A DNA stretch of 64,000 nt, from the NCBI GenBank assembly GCA_965279255.1, contig OZ257146.1:3596001-3660000 (forward strand). The letters are read 5' to 3'. A program made the position numbers and the translations under genes. Source of the stretch: CAMFLJ01 sp965279255. Its GTDB lineage: Bacteria > Actinomycetota > Acidimicrobiia > Acidimicrobiales > Acidimicrobilacustridaceae. Shown one piece after another: positions 15,864 through 25,431 of this stretch (the first letter of the stretch is position 1; the number at the start of each line of letters is the position of its first letter). Under the pieces are notes generated by a model that worked only from the letters and a program-made list of their open reading frames with translations, was not told the origin of the DNA and made no database searches.

Positions 15864-17285
15864 GTGGGACAACGAGGGGAAACCGGCGCGGTGGCCGCCC
15901 CCACCGCCGCGTCGTCGTCAGGCACCGGCGACACCATCGTCGCCGCGTCGACCTCTCGCCTCGGGGTGCTCACACGCGCCTGGGCACCCACCCTGGTCGC
16001 CGCCGCGATCTGCATCTCGCTGCTGTTCGTGTGGCAGGCCGCCTTCTTCCGCGAGCACCACCCGGTGATCGATCACGTCGCCTACCGCGAGCAGGCCCAG
16101 GAGCTCCTCGACGGCCACCTCTCCATGCCGCTCGACGCCGACGCCCCGCGGTGGGCGGTGCGCTTCACCGCTGTCACCGACAACGGTCGGGTCTTCAAGT
16201 ACCTGCCCGGCACGGCCGCGGTCGGTGCCGTCAGCATCGGGCTCACCGGTGACGTCGGCCTCGGCCTCGCCGCCTCTCTGGGCCTGTTGGTCGTCGCCAC
16301 CTCGGGGGTGGCCGCCCGGCTCGGCTGGACGCCGACCCGCCGTGGCGTGGGTGCCCTCCTCGTCGGGGCCTCGCCGGTCGTGCTCTCCAACGGCACCGTG
16401 CTCCTGAGCTACATCCCCGCCCTGGCCCTGATGACCACCGCGCTGTGGCTGGTGCTGCTCGCCACCGGCACCGACGACGAGGCCGACGACCCACGCGGCC
16501 GCCAGGCGCTCGTGCTGGTTGCCGGAGCCGGCCTCGTGCTCGGGATGGCGCTGCTGGTGCGCCAGATCGAGGTCGTGGCCTGGACCGTCGTGCTGGCCGG
16601 GTGGTGCCTCCTGCGCCCCCGTGTCGCCGTCCGCACCCGGGTGCTGCGCACCGCCGTGCTCCTGCTCGCCACCCTTCCCGGTGTCGCCCTGGTGCTGGCC
16701 GTGAACCGCCACGTCACGGGCAGCGCGTTCGAGTTCCCCTTCACCCTCGTCTCCCCCGACGACGGCATGGGCTGGGGGCTGCGCCGGGTGCTGCCCACCG
16801 ACGCCCTCGAGCGCTTCGGCCCGGTCGACGGGCTCCGCACCACCCCCCGCGCCGCGTTCGACCTCGTGATGTGGACCCTCGCCGGGCCGGCGCTCGCCGT
16901 CGGTGCGGGCATCACCCTCTGGGTCCGGCGCCGCAGCCCCGTGCGGTGGCTGCTGGTGACCCTGGCGGCGGTGATCCCGCTGGCCTTCCTGTTCCACTGG
17001 GCCAACGCCCACGCGGTCCGGGCCGGCTTCTACATGTCGGTCGGGCCCTTCTACTACCTGGCCTGCGTCCCTCCGCTCGTGCTGCTCGGGGTCGAAGGCC
17101 TCGCCCGCATCCCTCGCCGGCCGCTCGTGGCCGGCCTCGTCGTGGTGCTGGCGCTGCAGGCCCTCTTCCTCGTCGACCACCTGCGCGAGCCGTGGGACTA
17201 CGGCCGCTCCCGGCCGGTGCCGCCCACCGCCGCCGCCCCTCCACCCGACACCCCGGCATCGGGCCCGGTGCTCATCGGCCGCTGA
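15864..17285 (+). CDS. Multi-pass membrane protein, GT-C glycosyltransferase-like
   Basis: 473 residues from a GTG start. At least nine hydrophobic helices are visible. After the first helix comes a loop with DHVAYREQAQELLDGHLSMP and RWAVRFTAVTDNGRVFKYLPGTAAVGA, resembling the first extracytoplasmic loop of GT-C (polyprenyl-phosphate-sugar-dependent) transferases, where acidic residues catalyse. A Pro/Ala-rich tail closes the protein. The sugar donor and acceptor are not inferable. It lies 72 nt after the esterase gene on the same strand, so the two may be cotranscribed. Confidence 0.55.
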   Translation: MGQRGETGAVAAPTAASSSGTGDTIVAASTSRLGVLTRAWAPTLVAAAICISLLFVWQAAFFREHHPVIDHVAYREQAQELLDGHLSMPLDADAPRWAVRFTAVTDNGRVFKYLPGTAAVGAVSIGLTGDVGLGLAASLGLLVVATSGVAARLGWTPTRRGVGALLVGASPVVLSNGTVLLSYIPALALMTTALWLVLLATGTDDEADDPRGRQALVLVAGAGLVLGMALLVRQIEVVAWTVVLAGWCLLRPRVAVRTRVLRTAVLLLATLPGVALVLAVNRHVTGSAFEFPFTLVSPDDGMGWGLRRVLPTDALERFGPVDGLRTTPRAAFDLVMWTLAGPALAVGAGITLWVRRRSPVRWLLVTLAAVIPLAFLFHWANAHAVRAGFYMSVGPFYYLACVPPLVLLGVEGLARIPRRPLVAGLVVVLALQALFLVDHLREPWDYGRSRPVPPTAAAPPPDTPASGPVLIGR

Positions 17286-17440
17286 CCAGGGGCGGAGCAG
17301 ACGCCCGGCCGTCGACGTGCACGAGGCGGGGTGATGGCGCTAGGAACGGGGGATCGGCACCCGAGCTGCCCGCGGGAATGATCCGCCTCGCTCCGGTGTC
17401 CTGATCGTTCCGCTGCCTGCGCCTTCCTCCGGAGAACCCG

Positions 17441-17779
17441 ATGACGACGACGACGTCCGATGCCGAGCTGCTCGGCGTGGTGCTGACCCCGCGCCAGATC
17501 TGGGAGCTGCTCGACCTCGTGAACGACACGCCGGGCGACGCCGACGAGGAGGTCCTCGACGCCGTGGCCTCCAAGCTCCGCTCCCCCCGCGTGTTCACCA
17601 AGACCAGCGCCGCCCGCTACCAGGGCCGCCTGCTCGCCCTCACCACCGAGGAGCACGAGGCGCTCGTCGCCCTGGTGGAGGACGACGTGACGCCGTCCGA
17701 CGACGTCATCGCCACGGTGGGGGCCCGCCTGGTGGGGCTGGTGCCCGACCGGGGCAAGGGCGGCCGCGGCCGCAACTAG
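17441..17779 (+). CDS. Small cytoplasmic protein, unknown
   Basis: 112 residues, acidic then basic at the C-terminus (PDRGKGGRGRN). Predicted helices include LTPRQIWELLDLVNDT and TTEEHEALVALVEDDV. The TPRQIWELLDLV segment is helix-turn-helix-like, but I cannot assign a family. A ribosome site (TCCGGAG) precedes the ATG. The 155 nt upstream (17286-17440) hold no recognisable gene. Confidence 0.55.
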   Translation: MTTTTSDAELLGVVLTPRQIWELLDLVNDTPGDADEEVLDAVASKLRSPRVFTKTSAARYQGRLLALTTEEHEALVALVEDDVTPSDDVIATVGARLVGLVPDRGKGGRGRN

Positions 17780-17816
17780 GCCCGACGAGGGCACCGGCGC
17801 ACGACCAGGGGGGACC

Positions 17817-18230
17817 GTGGGAGCAGACGACGAGACGAGGGCCCGCAACCGGGCCGCGGTGCAGGGCGCGGTGGAGGCGATCAACGCCGGCGACGCCGCC
17901 GCGCAGATGGCGCACTACACCGACGACCTCGTGCTGGAGTTCCCCTTCGCCGATCCGCCCAAGCGGCTCGAGAGCAAGGCCGTCGTGCAGCCGTACCTCA
18001 CCACCGCGCTCGGGCTGTTCGAGCTCGACCTGTCGGTGGTCGAGGTGCACGACACGACCGACCCCGACGAGCTGATCGTCGAGGCGGCCGCCACCGGCAC
18101 CTACACCCCGAACGGCGCGGCCTACGAGAACCGCTACGTGATCGTCTACGGCTTCCGCGACGGGCTCATCTGCCGCCAGCGGGAGTACTACAACCCGCTG
18201 GCCGCGCAGCGCTCGGCCGCCGCCGGCTGA
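17817..18230 (+). CDS. SnoaL/NTF2-like protein
   Basis: 137 residues from GTG 17817 (GGGGGGACC upstream). The NTF2-like cone fold is indicated by the N-terminal helix VQGAVEAINAGDAAAQMAHYTDDLVLEFPF, followed by VVQPYLTTALGLFELDL and the closing strands NRYVIVYGFRDGLICRQREYYNPL. Such proteins act as small hydrolases, isomerases or binding proteins; the function here is unknown. It is followed 75 nt later by the large signalling operon on the same strand and could be its first cistron, but the gap leaves room for a promoter. Confidence 0.75.
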   Translation: MGADDETRARNRAAVQGAVEAINAGDAAAQMAHYTDDLVLEFPFADPPKRLESKAVVQPYLTTALGLFELDLSVVEVHDTTDPDELIVEAAATGTYTPNGAAYENRYVIVYGFRDGLICRQREYYNPLAAQRSAAAG

Positions 18231-18305
18231 AGGTCAGCCGGTACGCTCGGGCGGAGCAGCGGACGACCCGGCAGAGACGGGCACAGTTCGCGGCGACGGC
18301 GGCCG

Positions 18306-20018
18306 ATGACCTTCGACGTGGATGAGCCCGGAGCACCAGTGCACGACGACCGACAGCCGCGGCTGCGGGTGGGTCAGGATCTCGGCGAGCTCAGCCCGTT
18401 CGAGCTGAAGGCCCACCTGGCCGCGCTCGCCGACCGGCACCCCCAGCCGCTCGACGCGGGCCGAGGCAACCCGAACTGGATCGCCACCAACCCCCGCGAG
18501 GCGTTCTTCGCCCTCGGCACGTTCGCTCTCGACGAGTCCTACCTCGTCGGGCACGAGCCCGGGTTGGCCGACAAGCCTACGAAGGCCGGGATCTCCGACC
18601 GCTTCCGCGACTGGGCCGAACGGAACCGGGGGGCGCGTGGCGTCGAGAGCCTGGCCCGGTGCATCGAGGTCGGGCACGCGGCGGGCTTCGACCCCGACGA
18701 CTGGGTCCACGAGCTCGTCGACGGCATCATCGGCGACCACTACCCGACCCCCGACCGGATCTCACCCCACGTCGAGAAGATCGTCGGTCGCTACCTCACG
18801 CGGGAGCTCTGCGCCGGGGATGAACTCGACGGGCCCCTGCACCTGTTCGCCACCGAGGGCGGCTCGGCGGCCATGTGCTACCTCTTCGACTCGCTGAACA
18901 TCAACGGGGTCCTGCCCACCGGCTCGAAGGTGGCGCTCATGGTGCCGGCCTTCACCCCGTACCTCGAGATCCCCCGCCTGCCGCGGTTCGGGTTCGACAT
19001 CGTCGAGGTCAGGGCCGACGAGCACGACGCCGAGGGCAACCACACCTGGCAGTTCAGCGAGTCCGAGCTCGAGAAGCTGGCCGACCCCGATGTCGCCGCT
19101 CTCTTCGTCATCAACCCGTCGAACCCTCCGTCGGTGATGCTGTCCGACGAGACCCTCGACCGCCTCGCCGCCATCGTCGCCGAGCACAACCCGACCCTGG
19201 TCGTCGTGACCGACGACGTCTACGCCACCTTCGTCGACGGGTTCCGCTCGATCGTGACGGTGCTGCCGACGAACACCATCGTCGTGTACTCGTTCTCCAA
19301 GCTCTTCGGTGCCACCGGCTGGCGCCTCGGCGTGGTTGGCATGGGCGAGGGCCACGTCGTCGACGCCATCATCGCCGGGCACTCCTCCGGGATGCGCGCC
19401 GCCCTGCGCGAGCGCTACGAGACCATCACCCACGACGCCCGGAACCTGCGCTTCATCGACCGGATGGTGGCCGACTCCAGGCTCGTCGCCCTCAACCACA
19501 CCGCCGGGTTGTCCGGTCCGCAGCAGGTCCAGATGGTCCTGTTCGCCGCCACCGAGCTGGCCGACGAGCTCGACAGCTACGAGGACCGCTGCCGCGACAT
19601 GCTCGCCCGGCGCCTCCACTGCCTCTACGACGCCCTGGGCATCACGCTCGGGCCCGACCAGTTCCGCGCCGGCTACTACGTCGAGCTCGACCTGGCGTGG
19701 TGGGCCGGCCGCCGCTACGGCCCGGAGTTCGCCGCGCGCCTCGTCGCCGAGGCCGATTCGGCCGGCATCGTGTGCGACCTGGCCGAGCACCGCGGCATCG
19801 TCGTGCTCGACGGAGGTGGCTTCGGCGGCGACGGCCTCTCGATCCGGATCTCGCTCGCCAACCTCCGCGACGTCGACTACACCCAGCTGGGCGACCGCAT
19901 CGTCGAGCGCTTCGACGAGTACCGGCGAGCGTGGTTCGGCGCCGACGAGCCCGGCCGACCCGGGGCATCGGCCGACTACGGTTCTGCCCACCGCCCCGAC
20001 GACGAGGAGTCGACGTGA
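18306..20018 (+). CDS. aspD: Aspartate aminotransferase / aspartate 4-decarboxylase-type PLP enzyme
   Basis: 570 residues, the unusual large size of the AspD/AsdA class (fold-type I PLP enzymes that decarboxylate aspartate to alanine and also transaminate). Visible motifs are GRGNPNWIATNPREAF, the ATEGGSAAMCYLF cofactor loop, VINPSNPPS, TDDVYATFVDGF, the Schiff-base lysine in SFSKLFGATGWRLG (K332) and the RISLANL C-terminal arginine. It is the first gene of an eleven-gene operon, and its stop overlaps the next GTG by 4 nt. Coupling to GlnH/GlnX/PknG, an aspartate/glutamate-sensing route in mycobacteria, suggests it acts on the same metabolites. A pure transaminase is the alternative. Confidence 0.8.
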   Translation: MTFDVDEPGAPVHDDRQPRLRVGQDLGELSPFELKAHLAALADRHPQPLDAGRGNPNWIATNPREAFFALGTFALDESYLVGHEPGLADKPTKAGISDRFRDWAERNRGARGVESLARCIEVGHAAGFDPDDWVHELVDGIIGDHYPTPDRISPHVEKIVGRYLTRELCAGDELDGPLHLFATEGGSAAMCYLFDSLNINGVLPTGSKVALMVPAFTPYLEIPRLPRFGFDIVEVRADEHDAEGNHTWQFSESELEKLADPDVAALFVINPSNPPSVMLSDETLDRLAAIVAEHNPTLVVVTDDVYATFVDGFRSIVTVLPTNTIVVYSFSKLFGATGWRLGVVGMGEGHVVDAIIAGHSSGMRAALRERYETITHDARNLRFIDRMVADSRLVALNHTAGLSGPQQVQMVLFAATELADELDSYEDRCRDMLARRLHCLYDALGITLGPDQFRAGYYVELDLAWWAGRRYGPEFAARLVAEADSAGIVCDLAEHRGIVVLDGGGFGGDGLSIRISLANLRDVDYTQLGDRIVERFDEYRRAWFGADEPGRPGASADYGSAHRPDDEEST

Positions 20019-21178
20019 GCACGACGCCCGAGCCCGCCAGCAGCACTGCAGAGGCGGTCCTCACCCCGCCAGAGCCCGTCGCCGCCGTCCCCGTGCAGAC
20101 CGCCGACGAGAAGGTGCCGATCAGCGCGGAGCGCACCGCCGAGCTCGACCAGGTCGCCGCCGCCTACATGGCCCGGATCACCTCGCTCGACGTCGCCACG
20201 CCGGAGTTCGCCGCCGCCACCGACGAGCTGCGGGCCATCGGCGACGCCGAGATGCGCGAGAGCGCCCAGACCTCCAACCGCCTGCTCGACACGCCGGTGA
20301 AGGCCATGAAGGGCGACGACGCCACCGCGAAGGTGGCCACCACGCTCACCGAGCTGCGCCGCACCGTCGAAGACCTCGATCCCGCCCAGGCCACCGGCGT
20401 GAAGAAGCTGCTCGGCTTCATCCCCTTCGGCGACAAGCTGCGCGACTACTTCCTCAAGTACGAGTCGGCCCAGGAGCACCTCGACGCCATCGTGAAGGCC
20501 CTCTACGACGGCAAGGACGAGCTGCTCGCCGACAACGTGGCCCTCGAGAACGAGCGCCGCAACCTGTGGGAGACCATGGGCCGGCTGCGGGAGTACGCCT
20601 ACATCGCCAGCGCCCTCGACACCGCGGTCGAGGCCGAGATCGCCTCCATCTCGACCTCCGACCCCGAGCGGGCGGGCAAGCTGCGCGACGAGGTCCTGTT
20701 CTACGTGCGCCAGAAGCACACCGACCTGCTCACCCAGCTCGCGGTGTGCATCCAGGGCTACCTCGCCATCGACCTGGTGAAGCGCAACAACATCGAGCTC
20801 ATCAAGGGCGTCGACCGGGCCACCACAACCACGCTGGCCGCCCTGCGCACCGCCGTCATCGTCGCCCAGGCGTTGACCCACCAGAAGCTGGTGCTCAGCC
20901 AGATCCAGGCGCTCAACACCACGACCGAGAACATGATCGCCGGCACGTCCAAGATGTTGAAGGAGCAGGGCGCCGAGATCCACGCCCAGGCCTCGAGCGA
21001 GATGGTCTCCATCGAGACCCTGAAGACGGCCTTCGCCGACGTCTACGCGGCGATGGACGCCGTCGACACCTACAAGGCCCAGGCCCTCGACTCCATGGCC
21101 CAGACCGTCAGCGCCCTCGAGACCGAGGTGGCCGCCGCCCGTACCTACCTCGACCGGTCCGGCGCGCCCCAGCAGTGA
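20015..21178 (+). CDS. TelA-family (toxic anion resistance) coiled-coil protein
   Basis: 387 residues from a GTG that overlaps the aspD stop (GTGA). The protein is almost wholly helical. The TelA core is clear: LLGFIPFGDKLRDYFLKYESAQEHLDAIVKAL, LLADNVALENERRNLWETM, YVRQKHTDLLTQLAVCIQGYLAIDLVKRNNIELIKGV, then NTTTENMIAGTSKML. TelA proteins were named for tellurite resistance and are now thought to work in envelope stress or signalling complexes. No Ter proteins accompany it; instead it is coupled to the next membrane protein, AAA+ ATPase and PknG. Confidence 0.88.
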   Translation: MSTTPEPASSTAEAVLTPPEPVAAVPVQTADEKVPISAERTAELDQVAAAYMARITSLDVATPEFAAATDELRAIGDAEMRESAQTSNRLLDTPVKAMKGDDATAKVATTLTELRRTVEDLDPAQATGVKKLLGFIPFGDKLRDYFLKYESAQEHLDAIVKALYDGKDELLADNVALENERRNLWETMGRLREYAYIASALDTAVEAEIASISTSDPERAGKLRDEVLFYVRQKHTDLLTQLAVCIQGYLAIDLVKRNNIELIKGVDRATTTTLAALRTAVIVAQALTHQKLVLSQIQALNTTTENMIAGTSKMLKEQGAEIHAQASSEMVSIETLKTAFADVYAAMDAVDTYKAQALDSMAQTVSALETEVAAARTYLDRSGAPQQ

Positions 21179-21726
21179 TCATCGCGGGCATCGTGGCGGC
21201 GGTCGCGGCCTTGGGCGCAGCCGGCGGAGCCGTGCTGGCCCGCTCGCGCCGATCGTCTCGCCGCACGCCTCCCGCCCCACCCACGCCCGACCTCGGCGCC
21301 TCCCTCCACCAGCTCGCCGACCGGGTGCGGCCCTCGGTGCCCCCGGCCGTGCTCGCACGCATCAACCGCATCGCCACGACCGTCGACGAGATCGAGCCCC
21401 GCCTCGACGACATGGGCTTCGCCAACGTCGACGCCCACGGGGTGGTGCGCACCGCCACCTCGTACGTGCCCGAGGCGCTCGACGCCTACATGCGCCTGCC
21501 TCGCTCCTTCGCGGACACCCGGAAGATCCAGGGATCCAAGACCGCGCTCGCCATCCTCTGCGACCAGCTCGACCTCCTCGCCGCCAAGATGGACGACGTG
21601 CGCGACGCCGTCTACCGGCGTGACGCGCAGGCCCTGATCGAGCACGGCCAGTTCCTCGAGGCCCGCTTCGCCACGGGCGCCGACCTGCTCGGACCGGGTG
21701 GCACCGCCGGAGGGTCCGTCCCGTGA
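21175..21726 (+). CDS. Membrane-anchored helical protein, unknown
   Basis: 183 residues, GTGA overlaps on both sides. An N-terminal membrane anchor (VIIAGIVAAVAALGAAGGAVLA), then an RSRRSSRR basic patch and a Pro-rich hinge, then a soluble helical domain (LHQLADRVRPSVPPAVLARINRIATTVDEIEPRL and EALDAYMRLPRSFAD). I do not recognise a named family. Its fixed place between the TelA-like and CbbX-like genes, with coupled translation, suggests a structural partner of the TelA protein at the membrane. Confidence 0.8.
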   Translation: MIIAGIVAAVAALGAAGGAVLARSRRSSRRTPPAPPTPDLGASLHQLADRVRPSVPPAVLARINRIATTVDEIEPRLDDMGFANVDAHGVVRTATSYVPEALDAYMRLPRSFADTRKIQGSKTALAILCDQLDLLAAKMDDVRDAVYRRDAQALIEHGQFLEARFATGADLLGPGGTAGGSVP

Positions 21727-23177
21727 GCGCCAACGCCGTCGCCGCCCTGGCCGAGTCCGTCGCCGCCGCCGCCGGCCCGACGCACGCGCTCGCGGCGCTC
21801 TGCGCCGCCGTCGCCGTGAGCAACGACGGGAGCCCCGAAGCCGAGTGGCGTCAGGTCTTCCCCGACGAGCGCCGCTCCCTCGCCGGTGCCGCGGCCGCCG
21901 CCGACCTCGACGCCGCCTCTCGCGCCGATCCGGCCTGGCGGGCCCTCGCTCGTCAGTGCGTGTACGCCGCGGCCCAGCTCGGCTCACCCACTCTCACCAG
22001 CCTCCTCTCCGCGGGGCGCGTGGCCGGCCGCCTGGCCGCCGGGGACATGCCCACCCAGACGTCGGTGCATGTCGATCTGGCCGCGCTCCTCACCGAGGTC
22101 GCCGGCGCCGCCTCCGGCCTGACCGGCCTCGACCGCACCGTGCCCGGCTCGGGGACGGACACGGCGATGCCCACCCCCTCCACCGCTCCCGACCCGGTCC
22201 CGGCCGGCACCGCGCCCGTCACTACCGACGGCGCCGGGCTCCCGGTGGCCGAGCCCGAACCGGAGGTGCCGCTCCGGTCGCTCGACGAGCTGCTCACCGA
22301 GCTCGACGCCCTCGTGGGGTTGACCGAGGTGAAGGCCGAGGTCCACGCCCAGGCCCAGCTCCTGCGCGTCGCCGGGCTGCGCCGCGCCGCCGGCCTGGCC
22401 ACCTCCGACATCACGCGCCACCTGGTGTTCGTGGGCAACCCCGGCACCGGCAAGACCACCGTCGCCCGACTGGTGGCCGAGATCTACCAGGCCACCGGCG
22501 TGCTCCCCACCGGCCACCTCGTCGAGGTCGACCGGTCCGAGCTGGTCGCCGGCTACGTCGGCCAGACCGCCATCAAGACGGCCCAGGTGATCGACTCCGC
22601 GGTCGGCGGGGTGCTCTTCATCGACGAGGCCTACGCCCTGGCCGACGACGACTTCGGGTCCGAGGCGGTCGAGACGCTGGTGAAGGGCATGGAGGACCAC
22701 CGCGAGGACCTCGTGGTGATCGTCGCCGGCTACCCCGTGCCGATGGAGGGGTTCGTCGCCGTCAACCCGGGCCTCCGCAGCCGGTTCCGCAAGACCGTCA
22801 CCTTCGCCGACTACTCCCTCGACGAGCTCGTCGCCATCTTCGACCAGATGGCCGCTCGGGCCGACTACACCCCCACCGAGGAGTGCCGGTCCCGGCTGCG
22901 GGAGCTGGCCGACCACGACCAGGGCACCGAGGGGTTCGGGAACGCCCGCTGGGTGCGCAGCCGCCTCGAGACGGCGATGGTGAACGCGGCCTGGCGCCTG
23001 CGCGACGTCGACCAGCCCACCGTCGACCAGCTCCGCCACCTCGAGCCGGCCGACCTCGTCGACGGGCCCCGTGAGGGGCTCGCCTCGACGCCGCCGTCGG
23101 ACGATGACCAGATGGAGCCCGCCGTCAACGGGTCGTCCCCCGATCGACCGAGCGACCCGACCCCGGAGATCCCATGA
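21723..23177 (+). CDS. CbxX/CfqX (CbbX)-type AAA+ ATPase
   Basis: 484 residues. The N-terminal 180 residues are Ala-rich and helical, followed by a linker of Pro/Thr. The AAA+ domain starts at LDALVGLTEVKAEVHAQAQLLR and has Walker A GNPGTGKTT (from residue 238), Walker B VLFIDEAY (297-304), NPGLRSRFRKTVTF with the arginine finger region, and a C-terminal EGFGNARWVRSRLETA sensor-2 helix. CbbX-type ATPases remodel partner proteins; the same subfamily appears as EccA in type VII secretion, but no other Esx genes are here. It overlaps its neighbours by 4 nt and probably remodels a component of this operon. Confidence 0.9.
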   Translation: MSANAVAALAESVAAAAGPTHALAALCAAVAVSNDGSPEAEWRQVFPDERRSLAGAAAAADLDAASRADPAWRALARQCVYAAAQLGSPTLTSLLSAGRVAGRLAAGDMPTQTSVHVDLAALLTEVAGAASGLTGLDRTVPGSGTDTAMPTPSTAPDPVPAGTAPVTTDGAGLPVAEPEPEVPLRSLDELLTELDALVGLTEVKAEVHAQAQLLRVAGLRRAAGLATSDITRHLVFVGNPGTGKTTVARLVAEIYQATGVLPTGHLVEVDRSELVAGYVGQTAIKTAQVIDSAVGGVLFIDEAYALADDDFGSEAVETLVKGMEDHREDLVVIVAGYPVPMEGFVAVNPGLRSRFRKTVTFADYSLDELVAIFDQMAARADYTPTEECRSRLRELADHDQGTEGFGNARWVRSRLETAMVNAAWRLRDVDQPTVDQLRHLEPADLVDGPREGLASTPPSDDDQMEPAVNGSSPDRPSDPTPEIP

Positions 23178-24463
23178 CCGCCACCGCCGCTGCCACGACC
23201 ACCACGGGGCAACCAGCGTTCGAGCTGCCTGACGCGCCCGTGCGCCGCGGCGGCCGGCCCACCCCGGTGACCCTGCGGCGCATCGCCGTGGCCTGCGTCG
23301 TCACGGCCGTCCTCGCGGGCCTCTTCATCGGTCTCGTCAGCTACCAGCGGGCCAGCCGCCTCGAGGACGCTGCGGCCAAGACCCGCCAGCTGGTCGTCCT
23401 CACCGACGCCCGCAGCCAGGTGGCCGCCGCCGACGCCGCCGCCACCGCCGCCTTCCTGGTCGGAGGCATCGAGGACGCCCAGGGACGCGACGCCTACCTG
23501 GTCGCCCTCGAGACGGCGACCACCGACCTCAACGCCGCCGCCGCCAGCGGCATCGGCGACACCGAGGCCATCGCCGGCATCTCCGAGGGGGTCGGTGCCT
23601 ACCGGGGCACGGTCGAGTACGCCCGGGCCCTCAACCGGCAGAACCTCCCGCTCGGGTCGGCCTACCTGCGCTCGGCCGGCGCCGCGCTGGCCACCGACGT
23701 GGTCGAGCCGCTCGACGCCGAGATCGCCTCTGTGCGGGGCTCCATCCAGACCAACGCCCCCTACGCCACCGTCGCCCTCATGGTGGTCGCGGTGCTCGCG
23801 TTCCTCGCCTGCTTCGCCTACGCCTCGGTCGTGCTCTCCCGCCACACGCGGCGCGTGCTCAACACCGGGGTCGTCGGGGGCGGGATCCTGGTCCTGGCCG
23901 CCCTGGTCGTCTACCTCGTGGCAACCGTGGGCATCACCGCGACGGTGAACGACGCCGTCGACGGACCGCTGCGCGACACCACCCAGATCGCCCAGGCCCG
24001 GGCCGACGTGTTCGACGCCCGCAGCGCCCAGAACCTCGCCCTCATCGCCCGCGGCTCGGGTCAGGCCTACCTGACCAGGGTCGACCAGGACCTGGCCGAT
24101 GCCCGGGCCCGGCTCTCCACCGTCTCCGACAGCGGTGACCGCTCGGGCGACCTCACCAGCTCCCTCGGCGCCTTCGCCGCCCAGCTCCAGTCCGCCCGCG
24201 ACACCGACGCCGGGGGCGACTACGCCGAGGCCGTGTCGATCGCCACCAGCCGCGATCGCGTCGACGGCGTGGTGGCCAGCTTCGTGGCGTTCGACGAGGT
24301 CAGCTCGAAGGTCCTGGCGGCCCAGGCGGACGCCGCCGACAGCCAGCTCACCCAGGGCCGCCCGTGGCTGCTCGCCCTCACCGTCGGCGCCGTCGGCGCC
24401 GGGCTCCTCGGGGCCGCCGCCGCCTGGTCCGGTGTCGGGCGACGCCGGAAGGAGTACGTCTGA
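23174..24463 (+). CDS. glnX: GlnX-like transmembrane signalling protein
   Basis: 429 residues with four membrane helices: about 35-57, 197-220, 235-258 and 397-421. Between each outer pair sits a periplasmic four-helix-type sensor loop rich in Ala/Asp (for example LTDARSQVAAADAAATAAFLVGG). This layout and the gene order glnX-glnH-pknG match mycobacterial Rv0412c-Rv0411c-Rv0410c, where GlnX passes the ligand state of the lipoprotein GlnH across the membrane to PknG. The ATG overlaps the stop of the AAA+ gene (ATGA). Sequence identity to GlnX is inferred from topology and context, not alignment. Confidence 0.82.
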   Translation: MTATAAATTTTGQPAFELPDAPVRRGGRPTPVTLRRIAVACVVTAVLAGLFIGLVSYQRASRLEDAAAKTRQLVVLTDARSQVAAADAAATAAFLVGGIEDAQGRDAYLVALETATTDLNAAAASGIGDTEAIAGISEGVGAYRGTVEYARALNRQNLPLGSAYLRSAGAALATDVVEPLDAEIASVRGSIQTNAPYATVALMVVAVLAFLACFAYASVVLSRHTRRVLNTGVVGGGILVLAALVVYLVATVGITATVNDAVDGPLRDTTQIAQARADVFDARSAQNLALIARGSGQAYLTRVDQDLADARARLSTVSDSGDRSGDLTSSLGAFAAQLQSARDTDAGGDYAEAVSIATSRDRVDGVVASFVAFDEVSSKVLAAQADAADSQLTQGRPWLLALTVGAVGAGLLGAAAAWSGVGRRRKEYV

Positions 24464-25431
24464 TGACGAGGCGCCGCACCACCACCCTGCTCGTCGGCCT
24501 CGTGGTCGTCATGGCTCTGATCGCAGGCTGCTCGAAGGACCCCGCGGCCGAGGAGCCGGGGGCGTCCACGACGACCACGACGGCCGCACCCGCAACGGGC
24601 ACGGAGTGCGTCAACGACGCCGCCACCGTGGCCTCCTACGCGCCCGACGGCCCGCTCCCCGCGCCGATGGACATGCCCACCGGCACGAAGATGAAGGAGA
24701 TCCAGGATCGCGGCCGCCTGATCGTGGGCGTGAGCGGCGACAACCTGCTGTTCGGCTCGGTCAACCCCGAGACGGGGCAGCTCGAGGGCTTCGACGTCGA
24801 CATGGCCCGGGAGGTGGCCCGGGCCATCTTCGGCAACCCCGACCAGATCCAGTACGTGATCATGTCGTTCGCCCAGCGCATCCCGGCCCTCGAGGCCAGG
24901 ACCGTCGACATGGTCGCCAACGTGATGACCATCAACTGCGCCCGCTGGCAGGTGATCAACTTCTCCAGCGAGTACTACCAGGCCGGCCAGACCATCCTGG
25001 TGGCCGCCGACAGCGGCATCACGAGCATCCGCCAGCTCGACGGGCAGAAGGTGTGCGCACCGGCGAACTCCACCAGCGCCGAGCAGCTGGCGAAGCCGGA
25101 GAACGCCGCCATCGAGGCCGTGATCGTGCCCACCTCGTCGGACTGCATGGTGGCGTTCCAGTCCGGCGAGGTGGTCGCCCTGGCCGGCGACGACACCGTG
25201 CTCGCCGGCTACGCCGCCCAGGACCCCTACGCCGAGCTGGTCGACGAGCGCTACACCGAGGAGCCCTACGGCCTCGGCATCAACCAGGCCGACGTCGACT
25301 TCACCCGGTTCGTCAACGGCGTCCTGGCGCAGATGCGGGTCGACGGCACGTGGGCCGCCATCTACCAGCGGTGGCTCGGCACGCCCGTGCCCCCGCCTCC
25401 TCCCGCGGTCTACGGACGCGCCCTGCGGTGA
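24463..25431 (+). CDS. glnH: GlnH-like aspartate/glutamate-binding lipoprotein
   Basis: 322 residues; the ATG shares one base with the glnX stop and has a GGAAGGAG ribosome site. A lipoprotein signal ends in the lipobox LIAGCS, followed by a Thr-rich spacer. The type-2 periplasmic binding fold is clear: RGRLIVGVSGDNLLFG, GFDVDMAREVARAIFG, VDMVANVMTINCARWQVINFSSEYY and EEPYGLGINQADVDF. There is no ABC permease or ATPase nearby, consistent with a sensor rather than an importer. In mycobacteria GlnH binds Asp and Glu and signals through GlnX to PknG. Confidence 0.88.
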   Translation: MTRRRTTTLLVGLVVVMALIAGCSKDPAAEEPGASTTTTTAAPATGTECVNDAATVASYAPDGPLPAPMDMPTGTKMKEIQDRGRLIVGVSGDNLLFGSVNPETGQLEGFDVDMAREVARAIFGNPDQIQYVIMSFAQRIPALEARTVDMVANVMTINCARWQVINFSSEYYQAGQTILVAADSGITSIRQLDGQKVCAPANSTSAEQLAKPENAAIEAVIVPTSSDCMVAFQSGEVVALAGDDTVLAGYAAQDPYAELVDERYTEEPYGLGINQADVDFTRFVNGVLAQMRVDGTWAAIYQRWLGTPVPPPPPAVYGRALR

